64,000 bases of DNA from Nepenthes gracilis. Lineage: Eukaryota; Streptophyta; Magnoliopsida; Caryophyllales; Nepenthaceae. The notes below the pieces were generated by a model, which had not been told where the DNA came from, searched no databases, and worked only from the letters and a program-made list of their open reading frames with translations. Each line of letters begins with the position of its first letter. Within the stretch, counting starts at the first letter, position 1. Where the stretch lies: positions 6,777,947 through 6,841,946 of the forward strand of contig BSYO01000022.1 of the NCBI GenBank assembly GCA_033239525.1, read 5' to 3'. A program made the translations under genes and the position numbers. Shown here in pieces: positions 12,573 through 24,359 of this stretch.

Positions 12573-13080
12573 TTAATGATCGAGTTTTTCAACCGTTCTA
12601 GTGCTGCTGCTAGGGGCAATTTGAGACATGTAGCATGTCCGCCCAGTAACTTGGTCGTCTAACACCTCTCCTACACCGTAAGGCGTTGGAAACTTCATCT
12701 TGAGGTATGGAATCGAGGTGACTGTCCCAAACACTATTAGGTACGGCTTGCCTAGTATAGCGTTGTAAACATAGGGCGGGTCGACCACTAAGAAGGTGAG
12801 CGTACGACTCATTGTTTTTGGATACGTGCTCAGGGCAACCTCCAGTTGAATTGTCCCTTGGCTGGGCACTGGCTCGTTGTCAAGGCCATACAGTGGGCTC
12901 TCGACAGGTTTTAATTGGTTCTTTTTTAAGCCTAATTTAAAGAAAATATCCAAGTAAAATAAGTCCTTTCAACTACCATTATCAATAAACACTCGCTTCA
13001 GCTGGTAGTCGACACCACCGTCTGAAACGAGCGTGGATACAATAAGGGGGTCAGCATGGGGGTACATTACATGAGTCAAG
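12573..13080 (-). pseudogene. Element B aspartic protease (broken)
   Basis: Upstream, near 13030-12980, the frame reads QLKRVFIDNGS followed by a stop. The Asp of IDNGS is at the position of the retropepsin catalytic Asp in Tat elements. The open part at 12953-12573 shows LKPVESPLYGLDNEPVPSQG, YNAILGKPYL and LKMKFPTPYGVGEV, all typical of the Tat protease C-terminal side. The stop just after the active site separates the halves. Confidence 0.85.
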
Positions 13081-13373
13081 TCATTATCACTAAAGCTAAT
13101 TGCGTTGTCTGTCGTGCGCTGCTTCTTCCTCCCAGTTTGCTACTCCTTATTGTCGGCTGGGTTTTTGGCAGGTCGGGTGGTGACCATATTGACCACCCCT
13201 GTCGCAACCCGATTTTGAGGAGGAGACGGCTCCTGCCCTTCTCCACTAGTTGCTCCAGAACTCTGCTCAGGGCCCTTGACAAACTGGTGAGGTGGCCCCT
13301 ACGAATCAACTTCTCGATCTCCTTCTGCAATGTCTTGCAGTCTTCAGTAGAATGTCCAGCAGAGCGGTAGAAA

Positions 13374-14863
13374 TTACAGTATTTTGACTGGTTTTCTGTG
13401 TCCTTCTTCAGTGGTTTTGGCCACTTCAGGAATTTTTTCCGCGGATCTGCATAAGGACATTTGAACGCGTGTTGTCAGGGGCGTAAAGCTGATGGGCCCA
13501 TAATCTCTACATTCTGGTGGCCCAGTTCTGTGCTGATTTCGGCAGGAGTAATCACCGCCGCTGTATTTTCTTTTTCCCTCTCTAGGGAATGGGCAAGGCC
13601 GGTCTGCCCGTTCTGGGCGTTTTGCTTCATTGGCTTCCTCTGCCGCCGTGCAAGCCCGAGTGATTGATTTCGCTTCTCGGAAGGTTTGGGGGTTCTTGTG
13701 AGCTAAGTGCTTGAAGAAGTCCCCGTAGGTCAGTGCAGAGATGAAACTACCCAGCTTCATCTCTTTCGTGATCCGAGGAATCCGCCTGGCCTCCATCACG
13801 AAATGGACCGGGAATCTTCGTGGGTTCTCCCCTGGCTTCTACTTGATATGGGAGAGATGCCACGACTTCTTCTCTTCCCGTTTGCTTGAGGCGTACTGAG
13901 CGAGAAAGAGGTCGGTAAGCTCCCTGAAGCTTCGAATAGAGTCTGAAGGGAAGTGATGAAACCAAATACGGGCATCTCCCTTCAGCGTGAGTGGGAAGCA
14001 GCGGCACATCTCTGAGTCTTCCAACCCTTGTAGACTCATATGGGTGTGGAAGTGATCCAGATGGTCACTGGTCACTCTGCTCCCATCGCATGAGTCAAGG
14101 AAAGGCATCTTGAACTTTGTGGGCAGTGGACGATTTAAGATCTCTGCTGTGAAGGGAGATCGGTTAAAGTCAACAGCGTGCTCATCGTCCTTGAACATGT
14201 GGTTTCAGATCTTTTCCACCCGTGGATCTGTGCGAGCAGCGTTGGCAGATCTTTTAGAGTTAAGGTAAGCCCTCAACTTTGTTTTATCCCCGGAGGGTCC
14301 AGTACCTAGCTGGCTACTGCCTCCAGTGGACCCGACGATCCCGGAGGCTCGCTTCTGGATTGAGTTTTTATTCTCTACCCGAGAGCATCGAGGGTTTCTT
14401 CTTTCTGAACTTTCTTCTGGCGTTGTACTCCCAGAGCTCTCTTCAGGCCTGTTCTGGCCTGGAGCGTGCGAAGAGGCTGCGATCTGATCACTTGCCGGCC
14501 TCCTGGGCCTTCTGACTGGCTTCTTTTTCCTCGGGCAACCTTTTCTGGTGGCCGACGTAGGGACGGCTGTGGACAGTGCCCCTGCTGTGGCTGCTCTTGC
14601 CAAGAGCAGAGCATTTGGAGTAGACGGTTGTTGGTCTGCATCTGCTCCATCCGTTATTGAAAGAAAGGTGCAGGCGCCCCGCCTGTTGTCCTGTTGACCA
14701 CGGTATCAGTAGCGTGATCCTGGTCAGAAGAAGTGGCATCTCTAGCAGACTCACTAGGTTGGGCTCTTGTATTCACCATTGTGGATGAGTCTAGCAGTGA
14801 AAAGAGGGTGTTCTGGGGGAGTGTGCTTTGCTCTTCATAAGCGCTTTCCACAGACGACCCCAA
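13374..14863 (-). pseudogene. Element B gag (broken by frameshifts)
   Basis: The N-terminal part (14863-14205, several frames) is low-complexity and charged. The gag core at 14198-13839 contains PFTAEILNRPLPTKFKMPFL, DHLDHFHTHMSLQGLED, CRCFPLTLKGDARIWFHHFP and FRELTDLFLAQYASS, the signature of Tat-type gag. The following part (13799-13374) reads FISALTYGDFFKHLAHKNP. A frameshift near 13830 splits the core from this tail, so no complete Gag is made. Confidence 0.87.
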
Positions 14864-14889
14864 TGATGCGTCCTTAGATTTGAACTTTG

Positions 14890-15955
14890 AACAGATTTCG
14901 GCTGGTATGCTTGACTAGTTCCGGCTCCGTTCACCGAATTGGGATCCTGCACATCACTTAACAAACAGGAGGTTAGTGTGTCGGTGAAAAGTTATTCTAC
15001 CAAAAACACTCTGACGTTGAAATCAGTAAGAAAGCCTTCAAAATCTGGAAAGGTGCTGAGAACTAAAATTGAGGGGGCAAGAGAGAATGTGTGAGAAAGA
15101 AGTGTTTGGACGTCTCGATGAAACAGAGGCTTGGCCGTCTCTTGAATTTGGGACCGTGGGAAGGCAGTAAATGGCTGTAGGGAGCACGTTTATATGCCTT
15201 TGGATCATTGAGTATTAGCAGAGAGTGCCTGAGTATCAGAGAATGTTAGGTCTCTCAGAGAGAGGTTGGAAGCATAGCAGAAAGCATAAGATTGAGAGAA
15301 TGTCCCAAAGCCTATTAGAAAGCATGCCCAAGAATGAAAACCCTAGGGCTTATTTGAATGGTAGCAGGGTGATCTTCCATGATTGGAAGACGTGATCCCT
15401 GTGCCATTTTGGGCGGCCTTCCTTTTGCAGGAAGGTGCAAGTTGCCTAACTTGGTGAGATTGCTTCCTTTCCTAGCGGCTAGCGGTTTTCCAAACTGCAC
15501 GCCTTCCTTTCATGCACTTTACCGTTGGAAAGCTCCAATTGGTAGAAAATTAAAAAAATCTGGCACCTTCATTATGGGAATAGTGCTAATTTTGTCAATA
15601 TCCTTTTTGGGTGTTAGCTAAGTTTATGGAAAGTGCAAGTTAGGGAAAGAGTCGTTGCTAACCGCCTGCTGGATTGTGGGCCCAAATGGGCCATGCCTGT
15701 AGAAGCCTTCTTATTTTTGGGCTTGCTGTTACAGTGATTCCGGTCAATGTTTGAGCTGACCGTCCTGAGTATGAGTTGGCCGCCCGCCTGTGCCTTAGTC
15801 GGTCAACGCTGGCGTTGACCGTCAAGTACACGTTTGGGCCTTTCAGGATTTGGGCTTTCACCTCCTATTGGGCCAACGTTGGAGTTGGCCGTCCAACAAG
15901 CCATTTGGGCATTTTTTGACTATTGGGTCAGCCTAACTAAATTATACCTATCAAG
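14890..15955 (-). repeat. Element B 5' LTR-like region
   Basis: The stretch between the gag leader and 15955 holds GA-rich sequence near 15080 and several short GTTGACCGTC-like words near 15730-15890, which recur in the solo-LTR-like segment at 51465-52360. No second copy is present, so both borders are approximate. A TGGTATCGAG word at 15956-15965 resembles a primer binding site in the opposite direction and may belong to another lost element. Confidence 0.55.
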
Positions 15956-15965
15956 TGGTATCGAG

Positions 15966-17946
15966 TTTTTCATTCATCACAAAAAAATTGTATCTTTTTG
16001 CTATTACTTATTGTCGTTTATATTTTATGTATATTATTGCTCTTATATTTAGATATAAATATTCTTTACGTGTATTGAGTATTTAATTGTATATTGCTTT
16101 TGCTAATTTATTATGGGGGTTAAAACTTTATTGTGCAATTTGGGATCGAAACGGTCTTTTCAACTAGCTTGTAATATTAAAAAACACTATACAAGGGATC
16201 CAAATGTTAACAATATATATATATAAATGAATAAAAAATAAGAAACTATAACGATAAAAAATAAAGAACAATGATATATAAAAAAGTAAAAAATGTAAAA
16301 ACCAATAATTAATGAAAATCTCATAAGTAAATAATGAAATCAATAATCGGGTTATAAATATTTTTCTATAATGATAAATTATTTGTCACTGTTTAAAACC
16401 TATAGGTGGATCAACTACTTATTTTTCTTTATAAATAGGGTTAAATATCACTTTCATAATACGTGAATATTAGAGTTGATGTTTAATTTTACTATAAATA
16501 TATTTAAATATGTTTGAATATATTTCATTAGTTTTCTATTGTAATTTTTATTTAGTCAAAATAAAAATTATACAGTAAATAATAAATATATATTTTTTTA
16601 AACATAAATAATTTTTGCAAATTCAAAGTATAATATTTTGTCAAATACTTATATAAAAAATGTATACAATATCAAATATTTGGAGATTTCTAATTATGTT
16701 AACAATTTTATAATGTAAGATGCAAGCCTTTAGATCCTAGGAATTTTATATATATGGATATAAATGCAGAATAAAGTTATGAGGGATAAATAATGGTCAC
16801 ATGCAATTACATTACTATATAAATTAAATAAAATAAACATAAGATTTTAACAATAAAGAAAGAGGTTAAATATGCTTGTTTTAGCCCAAATATTATCAAT
16901 ATATGTCACAAAATTAGTTTAAAATCAACTTCCTTCACTTTTCTGTCCTCTTTTCTATCTTCTTTTCACTTATTTCTCTCTCCTATCTCAAGTATTAGTA
17001 AAAAATGATCTAAAATCATGAACAAATTAATTATATAGGTTGATTTGCACACTTGTATTAATTATATGTTTATCAGGCACAAAAATAAAATACATGTAGA
17101 CACAAGCATTACACATCTGTGCACAAGTATTACTCATACTACTATGGCAAGCATGGGAGAGCTTTCACCATACATGAATATCACTCATACTGCTAAGCCA
17201 CATATGAGTGTGTCTCCACCACACATAAGCACCATCCACACTGTTAGGTTATGCTTGAGAGTGGCATATGCTAGGTGAAGCGTCAACCCGCTTTTTTCAA
17301 ATATTTAGTTTTTCTTCCAAACATAATTAATTTCTAAAATTATACCAAAATAATTGGATTTTGACGACATATTAGATAAGTTAGGAATGGAGCATTACAA
17401 CTGAACTTGCTTTTAAAACCAACTGTTGATTGGATATACTGGCATACAATGTTGTTCTACAATCCAAATCTTCAAATTAGAGTAAATCATTTAATTAGCG
17501 GTTGGCTTGGTTATATAGTGGTAGTAATCATAGAAAAGGCAATCATGAAGACCTAACCAGTGGTCGGTTGGGTTACATCTCAAGACAAAGTTCTCATAGA
17601 TACTCATTCTCCATTCAATAGGCATAGGACAATATAAGTTTTCAATTCCACAAGTCCAAAAATAAGACCACATTGCGCACAAGACTCGTTCTCCACAAGA
17701 TCCATCTCACCCCCTCTTAAAGAAGGTTTCGTCACCCTTAACCAATCAATTCCACTCTACATGATGTGTTAATCCTCCAACCTACATATACTAGTTTTTT
17801 TTAGCACGTTAATGATTTGAACATTAAAAGAGACCTCTAGGAGATATCCCAATCATATTCTCTTGCTTGTGTTTAAGGTGTGGAGAACTTGTATTTTATT
17901 GGTACAATGCTTGTTTCATAATCCCATGGATGGAATATAATTTCTG
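15966..17946. other. AT-rich intergenic stretch
   Basis: Nearly 2 kb of low-GC sequence without a supportable gene. The frame at 17045-17278 is built from imperfect CAYACTCAT-like words and has no recognisable domain. A short LTR-like string near 17690-17740 (CCCCCTCTTAAAGAAGG) may be an old element edge. Confidence 0.5.
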
Positions 17947-18079
17947 TGTTAACCGTTCAATTTAACAAAAAAAAAAAAACTAAACAATTATGGTCTACGT
18001 TTAATTGTTGTAATCGGTTGTCGTTAATTCTCCATTAATTCACCACGGTAATAGTTCCACAAGATAATAGATGAAATTA
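17947..18079 (+). repeat. Element G 5' LTR, truncated
   Basis: The fragment matches 22094-22230 through CCACAAGATAAT and GATGAAATTAT, then diverges abruptly into gag. A 13-base A run follows the start in both LTRs. Confidence 0.8.
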
Positions 18080-18500
18080 TAAAATTTTTATATTTAAGGT
18101 TTACCAGTGTTAAGGATGTGTGTGAACACATTATACAAATGAGGGATATAGCAGCTCAACTAAAAAATCTCGAGGTGGATATGTCTAAATCTTTTCTTAT
18201 ATACTATATCTTGAATATGCTTCCACTACAATATGGACCCTTCAAAATCTCTTACAACACACATAAAGATAAATAGTTAATTAATAAACTTATTACTATA
18301 TGTGTTCAAGAAGAAAGAAGACTTGTAATGGAACAAAATAAAAGTGTATTTATAGTTAAAGAAGGAAAGAATATGGCTCAAGTTAAGAATAAGGAGAAAG
18401 GTAAAATACCTCATCAATTTGACATTAAGAAAGAATCCAATTGCTTCTTCTATAAAAAGAAGAGACACGTCAGGAAGGATTGTATCAAATACTAAAATTG
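18080..18500 (+). pseudogene. Element G gag, C-terminal half
   Basis: The plus strand encodes VKDVCEHIIQMRDIAAQLKN and later LNMLPLQYGPFKISYNTHK, matching the copia gag polypeptide (UBN2 type). The zinc knuckle follows at about 18434-18487 as CFFYKKRRHVRKDCIKY. The expected second Cys is Tyr and the expected Gly before His is Arg, so the knuckle is damaged. Stops occur in the segment. Confidence 0.82.
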
Positions 18501-18959
18501 ATTTGAGAAGAAAGGTAATTCATCATCTTTTATATGTTATAAATCTAATATATTTAATATTTTTCATGACACATGATGGATTGATTTTGATTTTACAATT
18601 TATATTTTAAATTTCTTACTGGGCTTATAAATTCTAAAGAAGTTAGTAGGTAGTAAACAAAGTATCTCCTTCAAAAATAAGATGCGTTCACATGTGAAAA
18701 TAAGTTAAACATGTAATTTAATTTTGAGTAGTGAATTTATTTTGTACTTAGAAAAGACCTTTTATATTTTAAATTTTTTTAGAAATTTGATATCGATTTC
18801 GAGACTTGTATCTTTTGGATATTCCATTATATTTTCAAACTAATCTTTTAATTTATATTATAAGTCTGATATTGTTAAAAATGATACATTATTTGATGGT
18901 CTTTATTACTTAAATTTATAAAATAATACCTTTTATAATACTATGATGTTAATACTGGT

Positions 18960-19770
18960 ATTAAACGATATGTTGTGAATGAATATTTATCTATATTGCG
19001 GCATAGGTGATTAGGTCATATCTCCATTGAAATAAATAAAAGATTAGTAAATAATAGAGTATTTAGTATTCTAGATTTTATTGATTTTGAGATTTGTGTG
19101 AACTGTATAAAAGGAATACAGACCAATAAGGCTAAGAAAAATATCAAGAGGTGTTCAGACATATTAAAAATCATACACACAGATATTTATAATTCAAACA
19201 TTGATTCATATGGTCCAAAATATTTTATCACCTTTATTGACGATTTTTTACGATATATGTATCTCTACTTACTTCATAATAAGAATAAAATTTTAGATAC
19301 ATTTAAATTATTTAAAATAGAAGTAGAGAAATAATGTGAAAAGTAAATTAAAATCATGAGATCAGATTGAGGTGGAGAATATTTTGGTAGATATACTAAA
19401 AATAAACAAATGTCTCATCCATTTGTAAAGTTTTTTCGAGAACATGTGATTATTATCCAATTTACTGTGTCTAGTTCTTCGAACTAAAATGGTATAGTAG
19501 AAAGAAAAAAATCGAATATTGTTGGACATTGTGCAGAGTATATTTAGCAACTTCAATGTTTCAAAATCCTTGTGAATTAAAACTTTTAAAATGGTAGTGT
19601 ACATATATAGTAAACTATATTCTAACGAAAATTACTCTAAAAACTCCTTTTGAGTTATATAAAGGTTAAAAATCGAGTTTTTGACATGTACGTATTTGGA
19701 GATATTTGTTTGAAGTAAGAGTTTATAATTCACATGAGAAGAAGTTAGATCTAAGGATCATTAGTGGGTA
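18960..19770 (+). pseudogene. Element G integrase (broken)
   Basis: The GAG-pre-integrase motif LGHISIEINKRLV is near 19010. The open part 19098-19334 reads CIKGIQTNKAKKNIKRC, then IIHTDIYNS (first catalytic Asp) and YFITFIDDFLRYMYLYLLHN. Later pieces to about 19770 are split by stops. It is clearly copia-type but inactive. Confidence 0.83.
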
Positions 19771-20239
19771 TTTTATTGGATATACTAAACGATCTAAAAG
19801 ATATAGATTTTATTGTCCATCTCACAGCACTAGAATTATGAAATTAAGAAATATAAAATTTTTTTGATAATGACTTAATGAGTAGGAGCAAGCTATTTAG
19901 AAATATAATTTCTAATAATGATCATTTAGTTTCTTTACATTCCATTTCATATGATAGGTTGAATATTGTACACAATACCCCTCAAAATCAAATTGATGTT
20001 GAGTAACTAATCAATATTATTTTATAAAATATTGATATTATTTTAGTTGATCATAATATTCAGGATTTATTTAAAATAGTTATACAATATACTCTTATTG
20101 AGAATGATAATACACCATTGAGAAGGTCTACTAGAATGAGAAGATCAGTAATTTCTAGTGATTTATTGTATATATATAGAAGTCTGATTATAAAATTGGA
20201 GTAAAAAATAATCTCGAAATATTTTTACAAGTTATGAGT

Positions 20240-20990
20240 TATAATGAATCAGAATTATGGTAGAATTTCATGAAGGAAGAGATGAATTCCATGAGTTGCA
20301 ATGACGTTTGGGATTTTATTGAGTTGCCTAAAGATGTGAAAGCTATTGGGTGTAAATAGATTTTTAAGATAAAGAAAGACTCATTAGACAATATCAAAAG
20401 ATATAAAGTAAAACTTACTGTTAAAGAATTTATTCAAAAAGAAGGAATTGATTAGACAGTGACTTTTTCTCCTATATCTAAGAAAGATTTTCTTCATATT
20501 ATTTTGACATTAGTTGTTTATTTTGATATAAACTTATAATAAATGGATGTAAAAATTATATTTTTAAATTGTGATATAGAGGAAGAGATTTATATGAAAT
20601 AACTAGAAAGATTCTTCTCTAATGATGGTGAGCATTTTGTATGCAAGCTCAATAAGTCTATATATGGATTGAAACAAATCTCCCGTTAATGGTATTTAAA
20701 ATTTAATTATGTTATTTTTTATTTGATTTTAAAGAGAATATTTTAGATCAATGTATATATTAGAATGCCAAAAAAGTAAGATTTATTTTTTTATTTTATA
20801 TGTGGACAATATTTTACTTACATCAAATGATAAAGGTTTGTTACATGAGGTGAAATAATTTCTCTCTGGTAAATTTAAAATGAAAGATATAGACGATATA
20901 TCTTATATGATAGATATTAAGATATATTGAGACAGATTACGATATGTTTTAAATTTATCTTAGGAGACCTATACCAATAAAGTTTTATAG
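20240..20990 (+). pseudogene. Element G reverse transcriptase (broken)
   Basis: Copia RT words are visible in order: MKEEMNSMSCNDVWDFIELP, a damaged GCKWIFKIKKD-like region, FCPISKKD-like sequence, CKLNKSIYGLKQISR and LYVDNILLTSND. The active site reads YVDN where copia RT has YVDD, so one catalytic Asp is lost. Several stops interrupt the frame. Confidence 0.82.
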
Positions 20991-20999
20991 AAATTTCAA

Positions 21000-21790
21000 A
21001 TGAAAGATTGTTCACCAAGTATGGCACCCATTATGAAAGGTGATAGGTTCAATTTGAACCAATATCCGAAAAATAATTTTAAACGGGAACAATTGAAAAA
21101 TATTTCATATGCTTCTACTGTTGAAAGTTTGATATATACTCCGGTATGTACAAGAGCTAATATCGCCTTTACAGTTGGAATGCTCTGAAGATTTCAGAGT
21201 AATTCATGTATAGATTATTGAAAAGCTGCTAAGAAAGTGATGAGGTATTTTCAAGGTACGAAGAACTAAATGCTTACGTATAGATAGATCGACAATTTAG
21301 AAGTATTGAGTTACTCCGATTCAGACTTCACTGGATGTGTTAATTTACGTAAATTAATATCTGGTTACATATTTATATTTGTCGATGGAGCTATATCCTG
21401 ACGGAGTATAAAGTAGACCCTAATTGCTACTTCCCTATGAAAGTTGAGTTCGTTACTTATTTCGAAGTTACAAAGTATGGTATATGAATGAGAAATTTTA
21501 TATCTAGGCTTAGAGTGGTGGATTGCATATTAAGGCCATTGAAGATATATTGTAACAATTCAATTGCTACTTTTCTGGCTAAAAATAATAAAAGTAGTAG
21601 TTAAAATAAATATATCGACATTCAATTTTTAGTTATAAATGAACGCATTAAAGAAAAGAAAATTGCTATTGAGTATATTGTTATTGAATTGATGATCACT
21701 AATCCTTTAACAAAAGGCATGCCACCGTTGAGGTTTAAGGATTATGTAACTAGAATGAAATTAAGTTCCATTATGTTATTTTCATTATAT
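21000..21790 (+). pseudogene. Element G RNase H and polyprotein C-terminus (broken)
   Basis: The open part at 21000-21188 contains DCSPSMAPIMKGDRFNLNQY and IYTPVCTRANIAFTVGML, the RT-RNase H connection of copia. Downstream, LRPLKIYCNNSIATFLAKNN and LMITNPLTKGMPPLRFKDYV match the RNase H end. In the IYCDN motif the catalytic Asp is Asn. Confidence 0.82.
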
Positions 21791-22077
21791 GGATAATGAT
21801 ATTTAATGAAATTCATATTTGTTTGTGATATTTCTCAAAATTTTTATATACATATTAGTTGATTATTTTAAGAATATCATCAATTGTTATACAAAGAATA
21901 AATATAAGGTTTATTTATAAAGTAACGTTACTATATTTGAATATATCTTGAAAAATGTAATATATTATAATACATGGATGGTACTGCTTATTAATAGAAG
22001 ATTTATCGCCATGATTCATGTATTTATTTTTTAAAACCAAGGATTGACGGGTTTGGTTATCATATTAAATAAAATAT

Positions 22078-22093
22078 GGACTAAATAGGAGAA
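22078..22093 (+). other. Polypurine tract of element G
   Basis: GGACTAAATAGGAGAA directly precedes the TGTTAACC start of the 3' LTR, the usual copia arrangement. Confidence 0.7.
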
Positions 22094-22440
22094 TGTTAAC
22101 CGTTAAATTAAAAAAAAAAAAACTGAACAATTATGGTCTACGTTTAATGGTTGTAACCGATTGGCCTTAATTCTCCATGGTAACGGCTCCACAAGATAAT
22201 TGATGAAATTATCTTGATAAATAAGGGGTTATTGGTTTTGTCCCTAAGTCAATTCTCTAAATATACATTATCGAAGAAGAGATTGAAGACTTAAAATTTA
22301 AAATCGAAAGTGTACAGAGCAGTGAAAAAATAGAGCAGAGAAGTAATAGCGGGAGGTTAGTTGATTTTTCATTTTATTCTATGTTTCGATCTTTTTATGG
22401 ATGATTAGATCGGTATAAATTCTAATACTTTGTACATATC
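22094..22440 (+). repeat. Element G 3' LTR
   Basis: The LTR starts TGTTAACCGTTAAATT and runs through a likely leader to about 22440. The downstream border is uncertain because no target-site duplication was found. Confidence 0.7.
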
Positions 22441-22469
22441 TTGTTTTTGAATAGAATCTAAAAATGAGT

Positions 22470-22577
22470 TAAAATTAATTATTTTAAAATAATTAGATCA
22501 TAATTATTTATTTAAAAATAAACGATTAAAATTAAAAAAAAATAGGTACTTTTAACTTTTTAAGAAATGGAATCTCC
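22470..22577. repeat. Diverged half copy of the MITE-like repeat at 23138
   Basis: The words ATTTATTTAAAAATAAACGATTAAAATT and TTTTTAAGAAATGGAATCTCC parallel the right half of 23138-23334. No matching left half is seen. Confidence 0.4.
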
Positions 22578-23137
22578 CTTGATCGGTTGATGAAGAGAGC
22601 ATTTAGGATATGGAAAGGGCACCAGATAGGTAATTAGCTAGAGCTTTTTTATTTAATTGGCGGTTAGCTAGAACTAGGAGTCTGAAAATTTAATCCTAAA
22701 CCCCGAATAAAAATACCCTATAATCTCTAAACTCTCTCCAAAAGCTATAGTAATAAATGATAAATTATTTTAAAGTAAAACGTGTTAGGTTTTGAGTCAA
22801 TTAATAATAAATATGGTTTTAAAATCTCTAAAATAAAAATATTTAAGAATAAAATATCTATAATGGAGGCCTATTTTGTCAGGATGCTGAGGAATGCATT
22901 TGACTTTTGGTTCCCTCCGGCAGTCAAAATTTTGTTATGCTATTAAATAAATTATTACTCTTATTTGATATTAAAATAAATATATTAAATAAAATAAAAA
23001 AATTGTATTATTTACCATCCAAAGTTCAACAAAAATATCAAAATATACTCTAAATGAAAACAATTTATAAATACTATTAATAATAACTGCTCAATCATAA
23101 CTAATATCAATATCAAAATTAAACAGGGATTAAGGGA

Positions 23138-23334
23138 GGTTTAATCTCTTAAAGAAATAAAGATTACTTTTTAAAATTGAGATCATTTATTTTCAAATGG
23201 ATAATTATAATTTTATTACTTTTAAAAAATTAAAAGTTAGTTAAAATCAATCATTAAATTATAATTTTTTATTTAAAAATAAATAGTTTAAATTCAAAGA
23301 AAAAAGACCTCTATTTTTTTAAGAGATGGAGTCC
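23138..23334. repeat. MITE-like inverted-repeat element
   Basis: The left end GGTTTAATCTCTTAAAGAAAT is imperfectly inverted relative to the right end, whose complement begins GGACTCCATCTCTTAAA. Similarity continues inward for about 55 bp to ATTTATTTT. Total length is 197 bp with no coding capacity. I could not identify a target-site duplication, so the superfamily is open. Confidence 0.45.
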
Positions 23335-23447
23335 ATTTAATTACGAGCGATAGTTTTTGTAATATATTATGTGATATTCGAAATAAAATAAATTTATTTA
23401 AAAGAAATAATTTAGTATAATTATATAGACACCATCATTCAAATTCA

Positions 23448-23451
<4 letters not shown>

Positions 23452-23482
<31 letters not shown>
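23452..23482. repeat. (TA)n microsatellite
   Basis: An uninterrupted alternating T-A run of about 31 bases. Confidence 0.95.
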
Positions 23483-23485
<3 letters not shown>

Positions 23486-24315
23486 CGCTAGCATACAAAT
23501 GTACGGTCTATAACCATGTACACTATTCTTACATATGCGTCATTAATAATGTATGGATAGATTATCACACCAATTAATTAATAAAAGGCCTAAGACATGC
23601 AATTAAACAATTGCTTAATCCAAGTTAACATACAATAAAGCCGTACGGTTGGCATTACATGAAGGGGCACTGTTTAAAGTCAACCAAACGTACGATCCGT
23701 AAATCAAGCAGCCTCTCGTGTACAATGCCAAATATATGGGAGAGCTAATTATCTAACTCAACTAATTTAATTATCAATTACGAGATATAACACGTAATTA
23801 TGTAATGTTTATTAGAAGTTGAATGACCATGCCATATTATTGGCAGGGCATGCAGTCAGTCCATCCTTGAAAGTCAAATATGTGATTTATCAAAGTATTT
23901 TTCCTATTATAAGTAGGTGGCAGTATCAATTCTTTGTTTTTTCAAAAGTTACATCATCGTAAATATTAATTTAGAGTAATCATCATAAATTATATTATCA
24001 TAGATATTATTCTATAATAATTGAAGCATTGGTAGTTATCGAATTTTGCTTGAAGTTGAACGCCTTTTAGTTTAAATTTTCTCCTAGAATGAGAAAATTA
24101 AGAAGAATGAATAAAAGTGTAGAGTTTTTCTAAAAATAAGAATTGAACAATGGTTATATTTCAGTGGGTAGTTTATTATGATATAGTTTAGTATATTATA
24201 GTGGTATATCGATATCTGAATCCTATATAACCATGAGTTAAGAAGTTGCATCTGGTATCGTTTATAAGGTTATATGTAGACGACCTACATTCGAGTCTTA
24301 CATAGAAGCATATGG

Positions 24316-24359
24316 CCTTTGATTGTGTGCCCTTTGATTGTGTGGGAGTACACACAATC
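24316..24359. repeat. 15-bp tandem duplication followed by a perfect 9-bp hairpin
   Basis: CCTTTGATTGTGTG(C/G) occurs twice head to tail at 24316-24345. The second copy's GATTGTGTG (24336-24344) pairs with CACACAATC (24351-24359) across a 6-base loop. Confidence 0.8.

Larger units (their letters stand above)
12252..15955 (-). mobile_element. Element B: truncated Tat-lineage gypsy (LTR, gag, protease, start of RT)
   Basis: On the minus strand the order is LTR-like sequence (about 15955-14890), gag (14863-13747), protease (about 13080-12573) and the segment just before RT (12572-12252). RT, RNase H, integrase and the 3' LTR are missing. The gag and protease types match element D at 54-61.8 kb, so both belong to the same broad Tat group. 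The break lies inside the RT N-terminus, at the junction with the element A LTR. Confidence 0.85.
17947..22440 (+). mobile_element. Element G: degenerate Ty1/copia retrotransposon
   Basis: The element starts with a 133-bp 5' LTR fragment (TGTTAACCGTTC) and ends with a longer 3' LTR (22094-about 22440) starting TGTTAACCGTTA. Both contain AACAATTATGGTCTACGTTT. The order gag, integrase, RT, RNase H identifies copia. The 5' LTR is fused to the middle of gag near 18079, so the rest of the LTR, the primer binding site and the gag N-terminus are deleted. Stops and frameshifts are frequent. The outer 3' border is approximate because the 5' copy is too short to define it. Confidence 0.88.

Noticed and set aside
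17045..17278. 77-residue His/Thr-rich frame
   Set aside because: Built from repeated CAYACTCAT-like words, with no start context, splice partner or domain.
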